Shown here one piece after another: positions 1 through 12,164 of a DNA stretch of 64,000 nt. This stretch comes from Dasypus novemcinctus. Its lineage: Eukaryota; Chordata; Mammalia; Cingulata; Dasypodidae. Every line of letters starts with the position of its first letter. The stretch's first letter is position 1. The stretch covers positions 108,865,263 through 108,929,262 of the forward strand of contig NC_080677.1 in the NCBI RefSeq assembly GCF_030445035.2, given 5' to 3'. Under the pieces are notes generated by a model. It saw nothing but the letters and a program-made list of their open reading frames with translations. It was not told the origin of the DNA and did no database searches. A program made the position numbers and the translations under genes.

Positions 1-1363
1 CAAATCCTTTAAGGTCATTGGTATAGGCCTTCTCCCATGCTGCCCCACCCCACCTTTTTTTGGCCAGGGGGAGTCCAATACAAGATAGAGGATCACTTCA
101 CATTAGTGGTAAAGAACTTCCAGATACTATACTTATCATTTTTGTTCTTTCATTATTCAGTGACACTGGGATTCCAGAAAGGGATATATTTGTCCTTATA
201 GGCACTGCTCACCCCCAGAAACCTCTGAAGAGCAGGATTGCTAAATAACCCCCATCAGGCCCAATAGGCTCACCTCCATTGCCTTTTGAACTCACTTCAA
301 AGGCTTGCCCTCACCCTCCCGGTCCTAAATCACTCCTCTGGCCTGGATAAACTCACCGTCTTGGCACATTCCTGTTTGTGCTGTAGCATACCCTGTGCTT
401 CCTTCTGCTTTTTTTTTCTTTTTTGTTTGTTTCATGTTTTTACTTTAGAGTCTCCTTCATCTATTTTGTATCCTGGGCCATGAACATCTAAGCAGAGCAA
501 GAATTCATCAGACTCTTTTTGTTTCATTTCTGCTTAGCATGTACTGGCTGCCTTTTTGTTTTTGTTTTTGTTTTTTAACATGTCTGTAGATCTTATCCCT
601 TTACCTAGGATTTGTGCGGCATCTGGTGTGTGCCCATAAGCCAATAAATATTCAATATAAGCCTCATGATAATCTCCTGTTCTTCACTTTTACTCGAACA
701 GAACCAAGACATGGTTTTGAATATACAACTCTTTATAATGTCAAAAGTCAATTTTAATCCCTTTCTGTGTCGCATGACATGTAGGAGGGCCTTCTCCGTC
801 AGGCCAAGGGGCCTCCAGGGCAGTGTTACCTTGGTGATTTCACTCTGGTCCTGGGTCCAGCTCTAGTTTTTCAGTTCAGAAGCTTGATATTTTTAGTGTC
901 CATGTTGATTGGACTCAGGCATGCTGACTCACGCTTACAGAGCTCAGAAAAGGCCGATGATAAAATCTGAATACGAATTTGTTAATTTACATCAGGGCAA
1001 GTAACTGTTTAGTGGATTGAATCCTCACGTTGGCTGAACAGTACATTCTTTCCCTGTAGGCAAGATACATGGAAGCCAAATTATAATCAGAAGGTTGCTT
1101 AGTGAGCGGGGCGTCAGAGCAAGGAAAGTTAATTACAGTCTATGATTAGAATTTTAATGGCATTCAGCACTAATAGCATGATGTTTCCAATTCTACAACC
1201 AGAACACACCTGGCAGTCAGCCAGCTGGTCACTTGTGCTGGCCAGTCAGGGCTGCCTCAGACTATACAGTGCCTCTTTGGGCATGGCAGTGGCTGCGTCT
1301 GTGACTTGCCTTGGAGCTGATTCCATTTGTGAACCTCACTCTCTAACCCCTAGATTGAGCTGG
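1..1363. other. Gene-free stretch, nothing recognised
   Basis: Only short open frames without family resemblance, and no repeat I can name. No CPA4 exon, the expected upstream neighbour in human, is visible. Confidence 0.6.
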
Positions 1364-1371
1364 TCCTATAG

Positions 1372-1560
1372 CAGGGATTCTTAACCTTTTTTGTTGCACA
1401 AACCCCTTTGCCAGGTGAAAAGCATGAACCCCTTACTAGGTCCACACTATACTGTGCATTGTTTAAATAATATATCACAGCCACACCAATATATCCCCAC
1501 AATAATAATGTTTTTTTGAATTTCAGTTCAAGCTCATGGACCCCTTGTTAAGAACCCCTG
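1372..1560. mobile_element. hAT-type non-autonomous DNA transposon with 8-bp TSD
   Basis: The 189-bp element has imperfect terminal inverted repeats (cagggattcttaac at the left, gttaagaacccctg at the right) and is flanked by the perfect 8-bp duplication tcctatag at 1364-1371 and 1561-1568. An 8-bp TSD with these termini fits the hAT superfamily. It has no coding capacity. The exact family name is not assigned. Confidence 0.85.
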
Positions 1561-1579
1561 TCCTATAGATTCCTTAAGG

Positions 1580-2735
1580 AGAAGATTCCTTAAGCAAGTC
1601 ATAAGCATACAAAGAAAAGACCAGTACCTGTGACTATAATAATATAGAGAGCTTTTGCACATTAAAAGACACCATAAAGAAAGTGGTAAAACAAGCTACA
1701 GACTTGGAGAAGATATTCACAAAATCCATAATACACACGACAGCCAAAAGATGTATAAAATACTCCTACAAATTGAAAAGAAAAACACATTCCTATAGAA
1801 AAATAGGCAAAAGATGTGAGCAGGTATTTTACATCAGAGGAAATAGGTAGATCTGCTAAACATACGAATTGATGATTAGTGATCTAGGAAATAAATATCA
1901 AGACAGCAATGAAATATTTTATACTCATTCAATTTACAAAAATCAAAAAGTTGGAGGGAATATAGATGACAGGATCTCTTATACATTCCTTTTGGAAGTG
2001 TGAATTAGTAAAACCACACTGGAAAACAATTTGACATTATCTTCTAAAGGTCATACCTTATGCTCCAGCTATTTCACCCCAGTCACACACCTCAAGAAAT
2101 TCTTACACATGTACCACAGGAAACATATACAAGAATGTTCATAGCAGCCCTGCTCATAATAGCAAAAACCTAAAAATGACTCAAAAGTCCATCAGTGGGA
2201 GAATGGCTGAATAAAGTATGGTATAGGGAAGCGGACTTGGCCCAGTGGTTAGGGCATCTGTCTACCACATGGGAGGTCCACAGTTCAAACCCTGGGCCTC
2301 CTTGACTCGTGTGCAGCTGGCCGGTGTGCAGTGCTGATGTGTGCAAGGAGTGCTGTGCCACACGGGTGTCCCCGCTTAGGGGAGCCCCACGCTCAAGGAG
2401 TGCGCCCTGTAAGGAGAGCCGCCCAGCACGAAAGAAAGTTCAGCCTGCCCAAGAATGGTGCCACACACACGGAGAGCTGACCCAACAAGATGCAACAAAA
2501 GGAGACACAGATTCTCATGCTGCTGACAACAACAGAAGCAGACAAAGAAGAACACGCAGTGACTAGACACAGAGAACAGACAACTGGGGCTGAAGGGAAG
2601 GGGAGAGAAATAAATAAATCTTAAAAAAAAAAGTACGGTATATTCACCCACTGAAATATACAACAGTCAAACAATATTTAGTGTGATATGCTTTCCATAA
2701 AGTTCCAAATAGCTGCATTAATTGATACAATCATG
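1580..2735 (+). mobile_element. Old L1 ORF2 3' fragment, split by a SINE
   Basis: Decayed sense-strand L1 sequence from the end of ORF2 (region encoding ...YKN-like and reverse-transcriptase C-terminal segments, e.g. near 1980-2160), interrupted at 2226-2630 by a DAS SINE and resuming to about 2735. Recognised by similarity to the general mammalian L1 pattern; no intact frame. Confidence 0.75.
2226..2629 (+). mobile_element. DAS-type tRNA-derived SINE
   Basis: Head with A box (tggcccagtggttagggc) and B box (agttcaaaccctg), GC-rich body, and an A-rich tail with the aaataaatc motif. Target duplication aaagtatggtata at 2213-2225 and, with one difference, aaagtacggtata at 2630-2642. Inserted into the L1 fragment. 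Confidence 0.93.
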
Positions 2736-2860
2736 AGGGTTTTTTTTCCTTTGATTCTATTAATGTGGTGTATTACATTGGTTGATTTTCATATGTTGAA
2801 CCATCCTTGAATTCCTGGAATAAATCTCACTTAGTCATGGTATATAATTATATATATATG
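2736..2860 (-). mobile_element. L1 ORF2 fragment (reverse strand)
   Basis: Short antisense L1 segment with the 'tgtattacattggttgattttcatatg' type sequence of the reverse-transcriptase region, also seen in the L1 near 63050. An AT-rich tract follows to about 2935. Confidence 0.7.
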
Positions 2861-2934
2861 TACTTTTAAATATATTTAAATATATTTTATAAATTCATTT
2901 AAAATATTACATATATACGTATCCTTTAAGGAAG

Positions 2935-4075
2935 ACATACAAATTATGGCAAGACATAAAGAAGGAAGCAAGACAGAGTAGACATGCCCAGACCCCTTTT
3001 CCTGATCAAGTCAAGTACACTGATTCCAGCTGCTTTGAGGGTTGCCTTCCAACAGCTCATAGCTCCACTCCTCTGTAGAATTGCCCCTGGCCAAATGGGG
3101 GCTGCTTTACTCAGGGCAGGACACACCTGGCCTCCCAAAATGTCAGCCAATGACTGATTCACTCAGGGGTACAAATTAGTCCTTTGCCTCAAGGCAGGGC
3201 CAACATTGTGATGCAGTGTATGCTCCAGAGCTTCCCATGGAATCAGGCTGAAGCCAGTCTCCAACTGATGCCATATCCATGTTTTGCTTTTTCCCCTGTT
3301 CTGCCGGTTTCAGTCTCTACTTCTAGGGAGATGAACTTAAGATAACCTAAATGAAGAACCTGGATTTCTGACGGATGGTAACCTCAGATGGGGGGAGGCA
3401 GGGGACGAGATGGGAAACAGAACCCTATGGTTAGATAACCCTAGCTTTTGTTTTAGATTCTGCTTTATCAGTTGTTTATTACATGATTACAAAACAATCT
3501 AGCAGCTAAATAATTAGAAGAGGGCCATGCATAGATCAACAACGGATGTGTCATTAACCAAGGATTACGATTAATCTATTTCTATGCACCTGAAATCCAA
3601 TTTTTAAAAATGTTTCTAAAGACAAAAATTTTAACACAAAGAGTTTACTATTCAACAAGCATTTTTGAATGTCTACTATTTGCCAGGCACAGATTTAGAT
3701 GCTGGCAATGCAGTGGCAAACTAGAAGACAAAGTCTTTCTGCATAGGATGTCATTGTAGTTGGAGGACAGAAAATAGTCAAGTAAACAATTAAATTAAAA
3801 AAACACAACAACCACGTTAATTTAGGTGATAAGAACTGTTATAAAGGAAATAAAATAGGCCAATGTAAGGAGATGATGGTGGCAGTGGGACTTTTCAATT
3901 CGGCACAGTAGAAAGGATGGCATTTGGACTTGCATTATACATTATTCTCAACTTTTTTCTTTGTAATCTTTGTATACTCCCTCAGAAACACATGCAAAAT
4001 GTGAGTTAGATATTATTATCCACATTTTATGGAAGGAAAACCTCAAGGGCAGTATAGTTCTTACCCAACACAAAT
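2935..4075. repeat. Gene-free stretch with an antisense L2 relic at about 3650-3830
   Basis: The 3650-3830 segment (ctactatttgccaggcacag... then gatgctggcaatgcagtggc) has the form of an L2 3' end in antisense. The rest shows no gene or repeat I can name. Confidence 0.5.
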
Positions 4076-4079
4076 AATT

Positions 4080-4560
4080 TCATATGTTCTGTTCTCTGTT
4101 ATGGAAATAACACACAATGGGTTGGCCTAAATATCAAGCATTTAATTAGCTTATGAATTCAGAGGCTAGAAATCCAAAATCCACAGCTAGCAAGGCTGTG
4201 CTTTCTCCCCAAAGTCTGGAGTGTTCTGCTATTGGCTTGCCTCAATCCTTGGGATTCCTGGGCTTGTAGATCTGCCTCCTGTTACATAGCAGTGCCCTTG
4301 GTCTCCTTTTGTAATTGTTCTTTCATCCTGTAGCTTTCTCTTTATAAAGCCTCCGGGAGCACAGATTAAGGCCCATATCGTGATTCATTTGGGCCATACC
4401 TACATAGATCTTAGAAGATTCTGTTCACAAATGAGTCCACACCTTAAGTGACAATTCGTCTTCCAAGGATCCTGTTTACAAATGGGTTCCCAGCCACAGG
4501 GATGGGGATTAAGATCAAGAACTGCCTTTAGTTGGGGTACATAATTCGTTCTACCACACT
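4080..4560 (-). mobile_element. MaLR-type LTR fragment, antisense
   Basis: Reads like the antisense of the LTRs at 33912-34530 and 49377-49890: 'attagcttatgaattcagagg' near 4150, 'tttctctttataaagcctccgg' near 4335, 'gtccacaccttaagtgacaattc' near 4435, ending 'cgttctaccaca'. Non-coding. Confidence 0.65.
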
Positions 4561-5103
4561 AAGTGAAAACTCTCCTAAAAAGAGAAAAATTCAAGCCATA
4601 AATATTCATGGGCATGACTTAAATTTCTGAAACACATGTAAGTTTGGAAGGCTTTCATACATCAGTCTTCATGGAACATCCCCACTAATAAGGACACCAA
4701 TGATGATGGAAAAAGAATACTCCTTCAAAAATGGGTAAAAGTGTTAGAGTTCTTTTTTTTTTTTTTTTTTTTCCTGTACTGGAGTGGAGCTTCACTGGCT
4801 TATCTCCAGGTCTTACATCCAGTCCTGTTTGGGACCAGAGGAAGACCTTCCTGAAGTAGCTGATAGGTGAGGGGTACAGTCCATGGGCTGTAGATAAGAT
4901 CAGTTGTCATCCACATGCAGTTTGCTTACAACCAGAAGCCACTCATTGAGCTCTAGAGGCCTGGGGACTGGTGAGCAGACCACACCTACTTCTGTCTTCT
5001 GCATCACAGATGTTGGGGAGCAGTCAATGGCTCAACTCCCCCACTTAGCTCTATGACCTTGGGCCATGACTTAAGCTCATCTTTAAAATGAGAAAAAAAT
5101 TTG

Positions 5104-5920
5104 GGAAGTGGATTTGGCTCAACTGATAGAGCATCTGCCTACCATATGGGAGGTCCAGGTTCAAATCCAAGGCCTCCTGACCCGTGTGGTGAGCTGGCGC
5201 ATGGACAGTGCAGATGCGCGGATGGAGTGTCGTGCTGCACAGGGGTGTCCCCCACATAGGGGAGGCCCATGTGCAAGGAGAGCACCCCGCAAGGAGAGCC
5301 GTCCCACGCGAAGAAAGTACAGGCTGCCGAGTAATGGCACTGCACACATGGAGAGCTGATGCAGCAAGATGATGCTACAAAAAGAGACACAGATTCATGG
5401 TGCTGCTGACAAGAATGCAAGTGGACACAGAAGACCACACAGTGAATGGACACAGAGAACAGACAACAGGGGGCAGGGGGGAGGGAAGGGGAGAGAAATA
5501 AATAAAAAATAAAGGGAAACGGACTTTGGCCCAGTGGTTAGGGCGTCCGTCTACCACATGGGAGGTCCGCGGTTCAAACCCCGGGCCTCCTTGACCCGTG
5601 TGGAGCTGGCCATGTGCAGCGCTGATGTGCGCAAGGAGTGCCGTGCCACGCAAGGGTGTCCCCCGCGTGGGGGAGCCCCACGTGCAAGGAGTGCGCCCCT
5701 GAGGAAAGCCGCCCAGCGTGAAAAGAAAGAGCAGCCTGCCCAGGAATGGCGCCGCCCACACTTCCCGTGCCGCTGACGACAACAGAAGCGGACAAAGAAA
5801 CAAGACGCAGCAAATAGACACCAAGAACAGACAACCAGGGGAGGGGGGGAAATTAAATAAATAAATAAATCTTTTTTAAAAAAAAATAAATAAATAAAAA
5901 TAAAAATCTTTAAAAAAAAA
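5104..5920 (+). mobile_element. DAS SINE, interrupted by a second DAS SINE in its tail
   Basis: Outer SINE head and body occupy 5104-5513; its terminal 'aaaaatctttaaaaa' tail reappears at 5889-5920 after an inner SINE. The outer target duplication gagaaaaaaatttg (5090-5103) and gagaaaagaatttg (5921-5934) brackets both copies, which shows the nesting. A box 'tggctcaactgatagagc', B box 'ggttcaaatcc'. Confidence 0.88.
5514..5888 (+). mobile_element. DAS SINE nested in the tail of another
   Basis: Full head (tggcccagtggttagggcg, then ggttcaaacc), GC-rich body, and tail 'aaataaataaataaatc'. Closely similar to the copy at 7997-8383, so both belong to one young subfamily. It lies inside the poly-A tail of the 5104-5920 SINE. 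Confidence 0.93.
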
Positions 5921-5934
5921 GAGAAAAGAATTTG

Positions 5935-7982
5935 AATCTACGATGGCTGATCAAGAGAATTAAATAAACTGATATATTAAAGTACTCAGTACTTTACCTG
6001 GCAATAGAAACACCAAATACCTGTTAGCTAGAATTATAATTCTCACCAAATGGTGGAAATTCATTCATGAATCACGTCATTGGTATTTTCCCCAAGTGTG
6101 ACCCTTAATTTGCTTTAGGTTTTTTTTTTACCCCTTAGTTTTTTTTTAGTTAATTTTTTATTTTTAAAGAAGCTTTAGATTACATAAATGTCACATCAAA
6201 AACAGAGGGAATTACAATATACCCTACTCCCTCCCCTTCTGCTTTAGACTCTTAATGAGACTTAATGACACAGAAAAGCACTATCCAGAAGTTAAGTCAT
6301 TTTTAGTATTATTTGGGTTTTGAAAGATTGGGATTCTTTCTCTGGAGGCTTTCCCATGTTAAGTAGACATGATGCCTCTTTACTGGATGGATTAATACAA
6401 AGTACCATTGCCTTAAACCTTCACAAGTCCAGATGAGACCAAGAGCAACCTTGCCAAACACAAGGGATTCCCCTCTGTTTTTCACAAATACTGAGTAGGC
6501 CCTGATATAAATCTATTTTTGGTGAAGTTGAGGGTGTGCTCCAGTGCTCCAGCTCTGGAATACCCTATGGTGTTGCACTTCTTTTATGTCACTATGTAAA
6601 TACCAAGTAGGTAGAATCTCTCATCATCCTCATCTTTCTGTTTGATGAATTCTGGAATTCCGCCAAACCAGACAGCTTGTAAAATAAATTCTCTCTACTA
6701 TTTGTACTGAACCTTAAATCATGAAGACCAGCTGCTTCTTGTATTTGAAGTAAAGCTCCAGGTGTATTGGGGGCATCCAGGGAACACCAGCAGTTTCCCC
6801 CTTCCGTAGAATATATTGGAACTGTGGTGCAGCTGGGCAATTTGCTTCTTTAATGCAGAAAGTGAATCTTATGGTTTTTTTTTTTTTTTTTTTTTTTGTA
6901 TCTTCACAAGGCTGAGCTCAGCAGCTAGTAAATATTTATTGACTCAATTTGCTGTAGGGAGGCAATTTAACAATCGTAGAAGCCATGCACTCAACAAGTT
7001 AGGGCAGCAGGAAAAGTACTCTTTCCAACAAAAATTATCAATGGGATTTTGGAAAATAGATAGGAATGTATATCTCAAAGTTCTAAAAGAGACAGAGCAT
7101 AAATTAAACATTCAGAGATAAGGAAGACATGATATTGGTTAAGTTGCTTGCATTTTTGTATTGATCTACAGTTTAAAAATACTTTCATAGATACTAGATA
7201 ATTAAGTTATCACAAACATCTGGTGATAAATGAAGGCTGGGCATTATCGTCCCTATTAAAAGGAATAGAAGGCTTAAAAAAGTGAAGAAACATGCCCAGA
7301 CTTATACAGATGGAAATGGTGGAGCAGACTCTCAAGCCCAGCTCTACAGATTATTGCTGAGAAAGCAAAGGGGGCAGTGAATGTTTAAGTATATATATAT
7401 TTAAATTGGACTGCCTTTAAAATTCACGTCGTTCTTCTAGTCCCTCTGGTCTCACACCCCTGCATTACTTACTGGCCCCTGAAGGCCACTGAGTTTTCAG
7501 CGTCACAGTGAAGGGAGGGACCTTGGGTAAGGAACAGAAGCCAGGTCTCCCTTCATGGCCACCATTGCTGGCTGAAGACTACCACTGATTGAGGGACATC
7601 ATGTGGTTCCTATAGGCACTGCTACCATGGGCCTGTGCTTAGGACAGTCATTCAGAGAGAATTTGGGGGAATGTTATAATTATGAAATATTTGGAATAGG
7701 CTATTTCCATCCTTTAGGGTCATTATGCTCTTTCATGGGGTTGGTTATAATCCATAGAACCACCTACTTCCTAATCTTTAATTATAGGCTTTGCTCAACC
7801 TGGGATGACAACATGACCATTTCTCTCAAGAGGCAAATAGATATTTTCTATTGCCAATTAAATAAATTGGCCAAACCCTAAAAAACCATTAACCCAGGTT
7901 TGGGGCTTATAAGCCTGTCAAGAACAGAGACCAGGTTTTATTTATTTTGGGATCTCTAGCACCTAAGCAATAATGGTACAAT
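5935..7982. repeat. Gene-free stretch with an antisense MIR at about 7195-7350
   Basis: The 7195-7350 segment (ggcattatcgtccctatt..., gaagaaacatgcccagac, tctcaagcccag) has the antisense MIR pattern. A T-run of over 20 bases lies at 6871-6898. The short open frames, e.g. minus strand 6592-6840, match no family I know. Confidence 0.5.
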
Positions 7983-7996
7983 ACAAAGATTTATTG

Positions 7997-8383
7997 GGAA
8001 ACGGACTTTGGCCCAGTGGTTAGGGCGTCCGTCTACCATATGGGAGGTCCGCGGTTCAAACCCCGGGCCTCCGTTACCAGTGTGGAGCTGGCCACGCGCA
8101 GTGCTGATGCGCGCAAGGAGTGCTGTGCCACGCAAGGGTGTCCCCCGCGTGGGGGAGCCCCATGCGCAAGGAGTGCGCCCGTGAGGAAAGCCGCCCAGCG
8201 TGAAAAGAAAAAGCAGCCTGCCCAGGAATGGCGCTGCCCACACTTCCCGTGCAGCTGACGACAACAGAAGCGGACAAAGAAACAAGACGCAGCAAATAGA
8301 CACCAAGAACAGACAACCAGGGGAGGGGGGGAATTAAATAAATAAACAAATCTTTAAAAAAAAAAAACAACAAAAAAACAACA
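7997..8383 (+). mobile_element. DAS-type SINE
   Basis: Complete SINE with A and B boxes and A-rich tail, flanked by the perfect duplication acaaagatttattg (7983-7996 and 8384-8397). Confidence 0.94.
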
Positions 8384-8515
8384 ACAAAGATTTATTGAAT
8401 GAAGACCTGCAGTGGTGTCAATTCACATCTGATCCAAAGGAGCCCAGTGTCTTTTTTCACTTAGCTAACTGTCTGAGGCAGCCTCCCTGCCTCAGCTCTG
8501 AGTAACTTGTCATGG

Positions 8516-9428
8516 TGCGACGGTTTGCTCGGTCGGTAGAGGTGGGGTCTGGCTGCGGATGAGGGGTTGGTCCCGCTCGGGACGAGGGGTCGGCCTCACA
8601 GGGGTTGCGCGGTTCGGCTGACGGGGTCGCCCGGAGAAGCAGGCGACGAACTGGGGACAAGGGAGGCCAGGCCCTTGTCGGGGGCTCTCAGGACTGGAGG
8701 GCGCACGGCAGAAGAACTACCGCGGAGACGAGGTAAACACGCAGGTCCCCTTTATTGAGGGAGAGGCAACAGTTTTATAGGGGATGGGGAAGGCTGATTG
8801 GTCGAAGCCACGTCCTGTTCTGATTGGTTGCCAGAGAAAGGTCAGTGGGCGGTACTGGATGGGGGAGGAGTGGTGATTAGGGATTGGCTGTTGCTGTTGC
8901 TGGGGGAAGTGGCAGGGTTTAGTGATTGGTGGCTGCTGTTGCTGGGGTAGAGGGCAGACTTGAGTTTCCTACCCACGCCTGGCTGTTGCTGCTGTCCGGG
9001 GGGGGGGGGGGGAGGGGGAGGGAAAAGGGCAGACTGGATTTTTCCAGCCACGCCTGGCTGTTGCTGCTGTCGGGGGAGGGGAAAAGGGCAGACTGGAATT
9101 TTCCACCCACGCCTGGCTGTTGCTGCTGTCGGGGGAGGGGAAAAGGGCAGACTGGATTTCTCCGCCCTGCGCCTGCGCAGGGAGAAAGAAGAAGAAGGGT
9201 ACCGCCCCACAGGCATCGTGTGGCGCCATCCGGGAGGAGGGGCGGCCGCGGAAGCATGGCTGCCGAGAAGGGGAGACCCGAGGGCACTCTGCGCCCATGC
9301 CGAGCTTCCTTCAGGGGTGGCGGTGGGCCCGACCAACCACCCTATTATGGGGGCAGCGGAATTAGGCCTACCGCGGCCGCTCCCCCGCCAGGCCAGCAAA
9401 CCACACTTCAGCCCGAGGGGTGACCGCA
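8516..9428 (-). mobile_element. Solo LTR of an endogenous retrovirus (minus orientation)
   Basis: A 913-bp GC-rich block starts TG and ends CA with short inverted termini (tgcgacggt, accgca) and a perfect 6-bp target duplication tcatgg at 8510-8515 and 9429-9434. Read on the minus strand it has a TATAAAA box (8773-8779), an AATAAA (8751-8756) and four CCAAT boxes (8797, 8823, 8883, 8925). The U3 side carries a four-copy direct repeat at 8954-9180. No internal retroviral sequence adjoins it, so it is a solo LTR, presumably from LTR-LTR recombination. The long open frames across it are GC-rich artefacts. A 6-bp TSD is typical of class II elements, though class is not certain. Confidence 0.85.
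8954..9180 (-). repeat. 59-bp direct repeats in the LTR U3 region
   Basis: Copies begin with gcagact at 8954, 9029, 9088 and 9147. The last two spacings are exactly 59 bp; the first is 75 bp because of a G15 tract at 8998-9012. Each unit holds a 'cacgcctggctgttgctgctg' core (the last copy is partial). Such repeats in U3 often act as enhancers; that role is inferred. Confidence 0.85.
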
Positions 9429-9434
9429 TCATGG

Positions 9435-10985
9435 GATTGTTCTTTTTTCTGATGGGTGTGAGAAACACAGAGGTTAGAGTAAGCAAAGGCTTTCTGCTCT
9501 AATGCCAGCAAATCTGTATTAGAAAACTCAGAGAGGCCTGACCCTTTGGGAATGGAAGGTTGACCTGTCTCATCATTTTGAAATGGTTGTTCATACCTGC
9601 TGGAGCTTTTACTCTACCAATATCAGAGTTTTACTTTTTATTTCTCTGGCACTTGGATACAACTGGCCCATTTTAGAGCTACTGAATCAGAATCTACATT
9701 GAACAAGAATCCCAGGTAGTTCATATGCTCAGTGAAAGTTTGAGAAACACTAAGCTAAAATATATTACTAATTACACCTTATCTCATCATTTTTTTTAGA
9801 TAGCTGATCTCCATCCTGGCTACACGTTAGGCTCTTCTGGGGGTGCTTTTGCAAACTTCTGATGCTTGGGCCCCACCCCAGACAAATTAGAAAACTATTT
9901 CTGGACATCTTTCTTTCTTTCTTTTTTCAGTCTGTCCAGATAATGCTATTGACAGCTGGGTTGATAATCATTGTTTTAAACCCAATTTCCAGTTGCATTT
10001 CCCAAGGTTTTACATACCTGTTGGGAGATAATTCTATATGGATCTTTTGTGTTTCTGCACATCCAGTGAACAGAGGTCTGATTACTCTTTATTCCAGATT
10101 ATTTTTTCAAGGGCCTTAGTACAGCAAGTCGCCTTTGAACACAGAGGAAATGTTTCTGTCTAGAGCAAAGTGCAGGTTTGTATAGGTCGGTATTTCCAGG
10201 AGTTTTACTAAACAGAGGAATAGAGGAATGGGGTGATAATTGGAGAGGGGCAAGAGATCAAGAGAGGATTGTTTACTGTATAATAAAAATAATTCTTCTG
10301 AAACAAGGGGCAGGTTGGCTAACTCCATTATAAAAGATTTGAGAACTTTCAGTTTCAGCTCTGACATATGGTTTGGAAGTTGTCATTCCTACCCTTACAG
10401 CAAGAAAAAAGCTGAACAAGGTGAAAACCAACAATTTTTCTTGGATTCATCAAAGAATCAAGGTCACAGGGAAAACTGCCACCCAAAAATCTGGAGACTC
10501 ATGCAAATCCAAAAAGTCACAGCCAAGATCTGCTTCTTGGAGCAGAGGCTGCTGGAGGCACAAACCGGTAGGAATGCCTAAATGGTAATTTTGATGAATT
10601 GCTAGATGCTAGTGGCCTAGTATGTGAAAGTAAGAAACTCGTGGGGGCTACAATCTTAGAGGGTGCCTCATACTTTTGTGGGTTTTACCTCTAGGCCACA
10701 CCCTCCCCCCTCCAGATTTTCATGGTTAAGAGCCAAAGAAAAAACACTCAGGTTTCTGAGAGGAGGAAGGGGCAAAGTAATCATTTTGAAATACCTCCAA
10801 AGTATTCTCCATAAATAAGGCCTACTTTGTTGGGGGAAAGACTTTATCAGAATCTTATCTGATTTGAGGGAAGGGCATGTCCCTGGCTTTAGTTCTTTCT
10901 AAACTTCCTGTCTTACCTAAGGGAGAAAGAAAATAAAAAAGCTAAGAACCACAGCAGGGGGACATAGGCACATTAAAAAAAACTG
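9435..10985. repeat. Gene-free stretch with MER5-like relics at about 9620-9990
   Basis: Segments such as 'tactgaatcagaatctacat' near 9682, 'gtttgagaaacactaag' near 9740 and 'tgatgcttgggccccacccc' near 9861 match the MER5-type hAT relic pattern. The remainder has no gene or repeat I recognise. Confidence 0.5.
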
Positions 10986-11745
10986 AGATTTAATCATAAG
11001 ATCCGCTTTCCCTATACACACACTTTACAGGAGGAGCTTGAAACTCAAGGGCTCTAATATAATAATAGTGGATTATAGTTGAAAGAACACAGGGTTCATA
11101 CTCTGCCTGAGAAGGAATATATAGGGAGGTCCAAGGACAACAAGGAAGACTAAAACAAGGACACTTGAGGAATTTGAAGCTTCTGGCACCTGGTACAACA
11201 AACATTTAAACACAGTCTAACTTCTAGCCAGATTAGCATAAAACCCCACATTAAAGTTCTGTTGACCTCAGTTCCTAGTTCTCAATACATAATGTCTAGT
11301 TTTCAACAAAAAATTTATAAGCCATCCTAAACGACAAGGAAAAGAAAAAAACAGCCTGAGGAGACAAAGGAATGACATAGATATGACATAGATTTTAGAA
11401 TTATCAAACGGAATTTAAAATAACAATGATTAACACTTTAAGGGTGCTAATGGAAAAAGTAGACAACATGCAAAAACAGATGGATAATGTAAGCAGAGAG
11501 ATGGAAACTCTAAGAAAGAATAAAAGGCAAATGCTAAAAATAAAAAAAAACCCACTGTAACAGAAATGAAGAATGCCTTTGAAGAGCTCATCAGTAGACT
11601 GAACATAGCTGAGGAGAGAATCAATGAGCTTGAAGATACATCAATAGAATCATCACAAACAGAAATGAAAAGGGAAAAAAGAGTGGAGAAAACAAACAAC
11701 AGACCATCCAAGACCTGTGGGACAATTTAAAAAGTTGTAACACAT

Positions 11746-12164
11746 GGAAGCGGACTTGGCCCAGTGGTTAGAGCGTCCGTCTACCACATGGGAGGTCCGC
11801 AGTTCAAACCCCGGGGCCTCCTTGACACATGTGGAGCTCGCCCATGTGCAGTGCTGATGCACACAAGGAGTGCTGTGCCACGCAGGGGTGTCCCCCATGT
11901 AGGGGACCCCCACATGCAAGGAGTGCGCCCTGTAAGGAGAGCTGCCCAGGGCAAACGAAAGTGCAGCCTGCCCAAGAATGGTGCTGCACACACGGAGAGC
12001 TGACACAACAAGATGTCGCAACAAAAAGAGACATAGATTCCTGTGCCGCTGATAACAACAGAAGCAGACAAAGAAGATGACGCAGCAAATAGACACAGAG
12101 AACAGACAACCGGGGTGGGGGGGGAGGGGAGAGAAATAAATAAATAAATAAATCTTTAAAAAAC
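11746..12164 (+). mobile_element. DAS-type SINE within the L1
   Basis: Complete SINE with A and B boxes and 'aaataaataaataaatc' tail. Approximate target duplication aagttgtaac (11732-11741) and aaggttgtaac (12165-12175). Confidence 0.92.

Noticed and set aside
8952-9180. CRISPR-like array from regular 59-bp repeats
   Set aside because: Units are contiguous direct repeats without unique spacers, in a vertebrate LTR.
8842-9486. 214-codon minus-strand open frame, and overlapping frames on both strands
   Set aside because: It lies across the solo LTR and its 59-bp repeats; low-complexity Pro/Ser/Gln composition from GC-rich DNA, no family motif.
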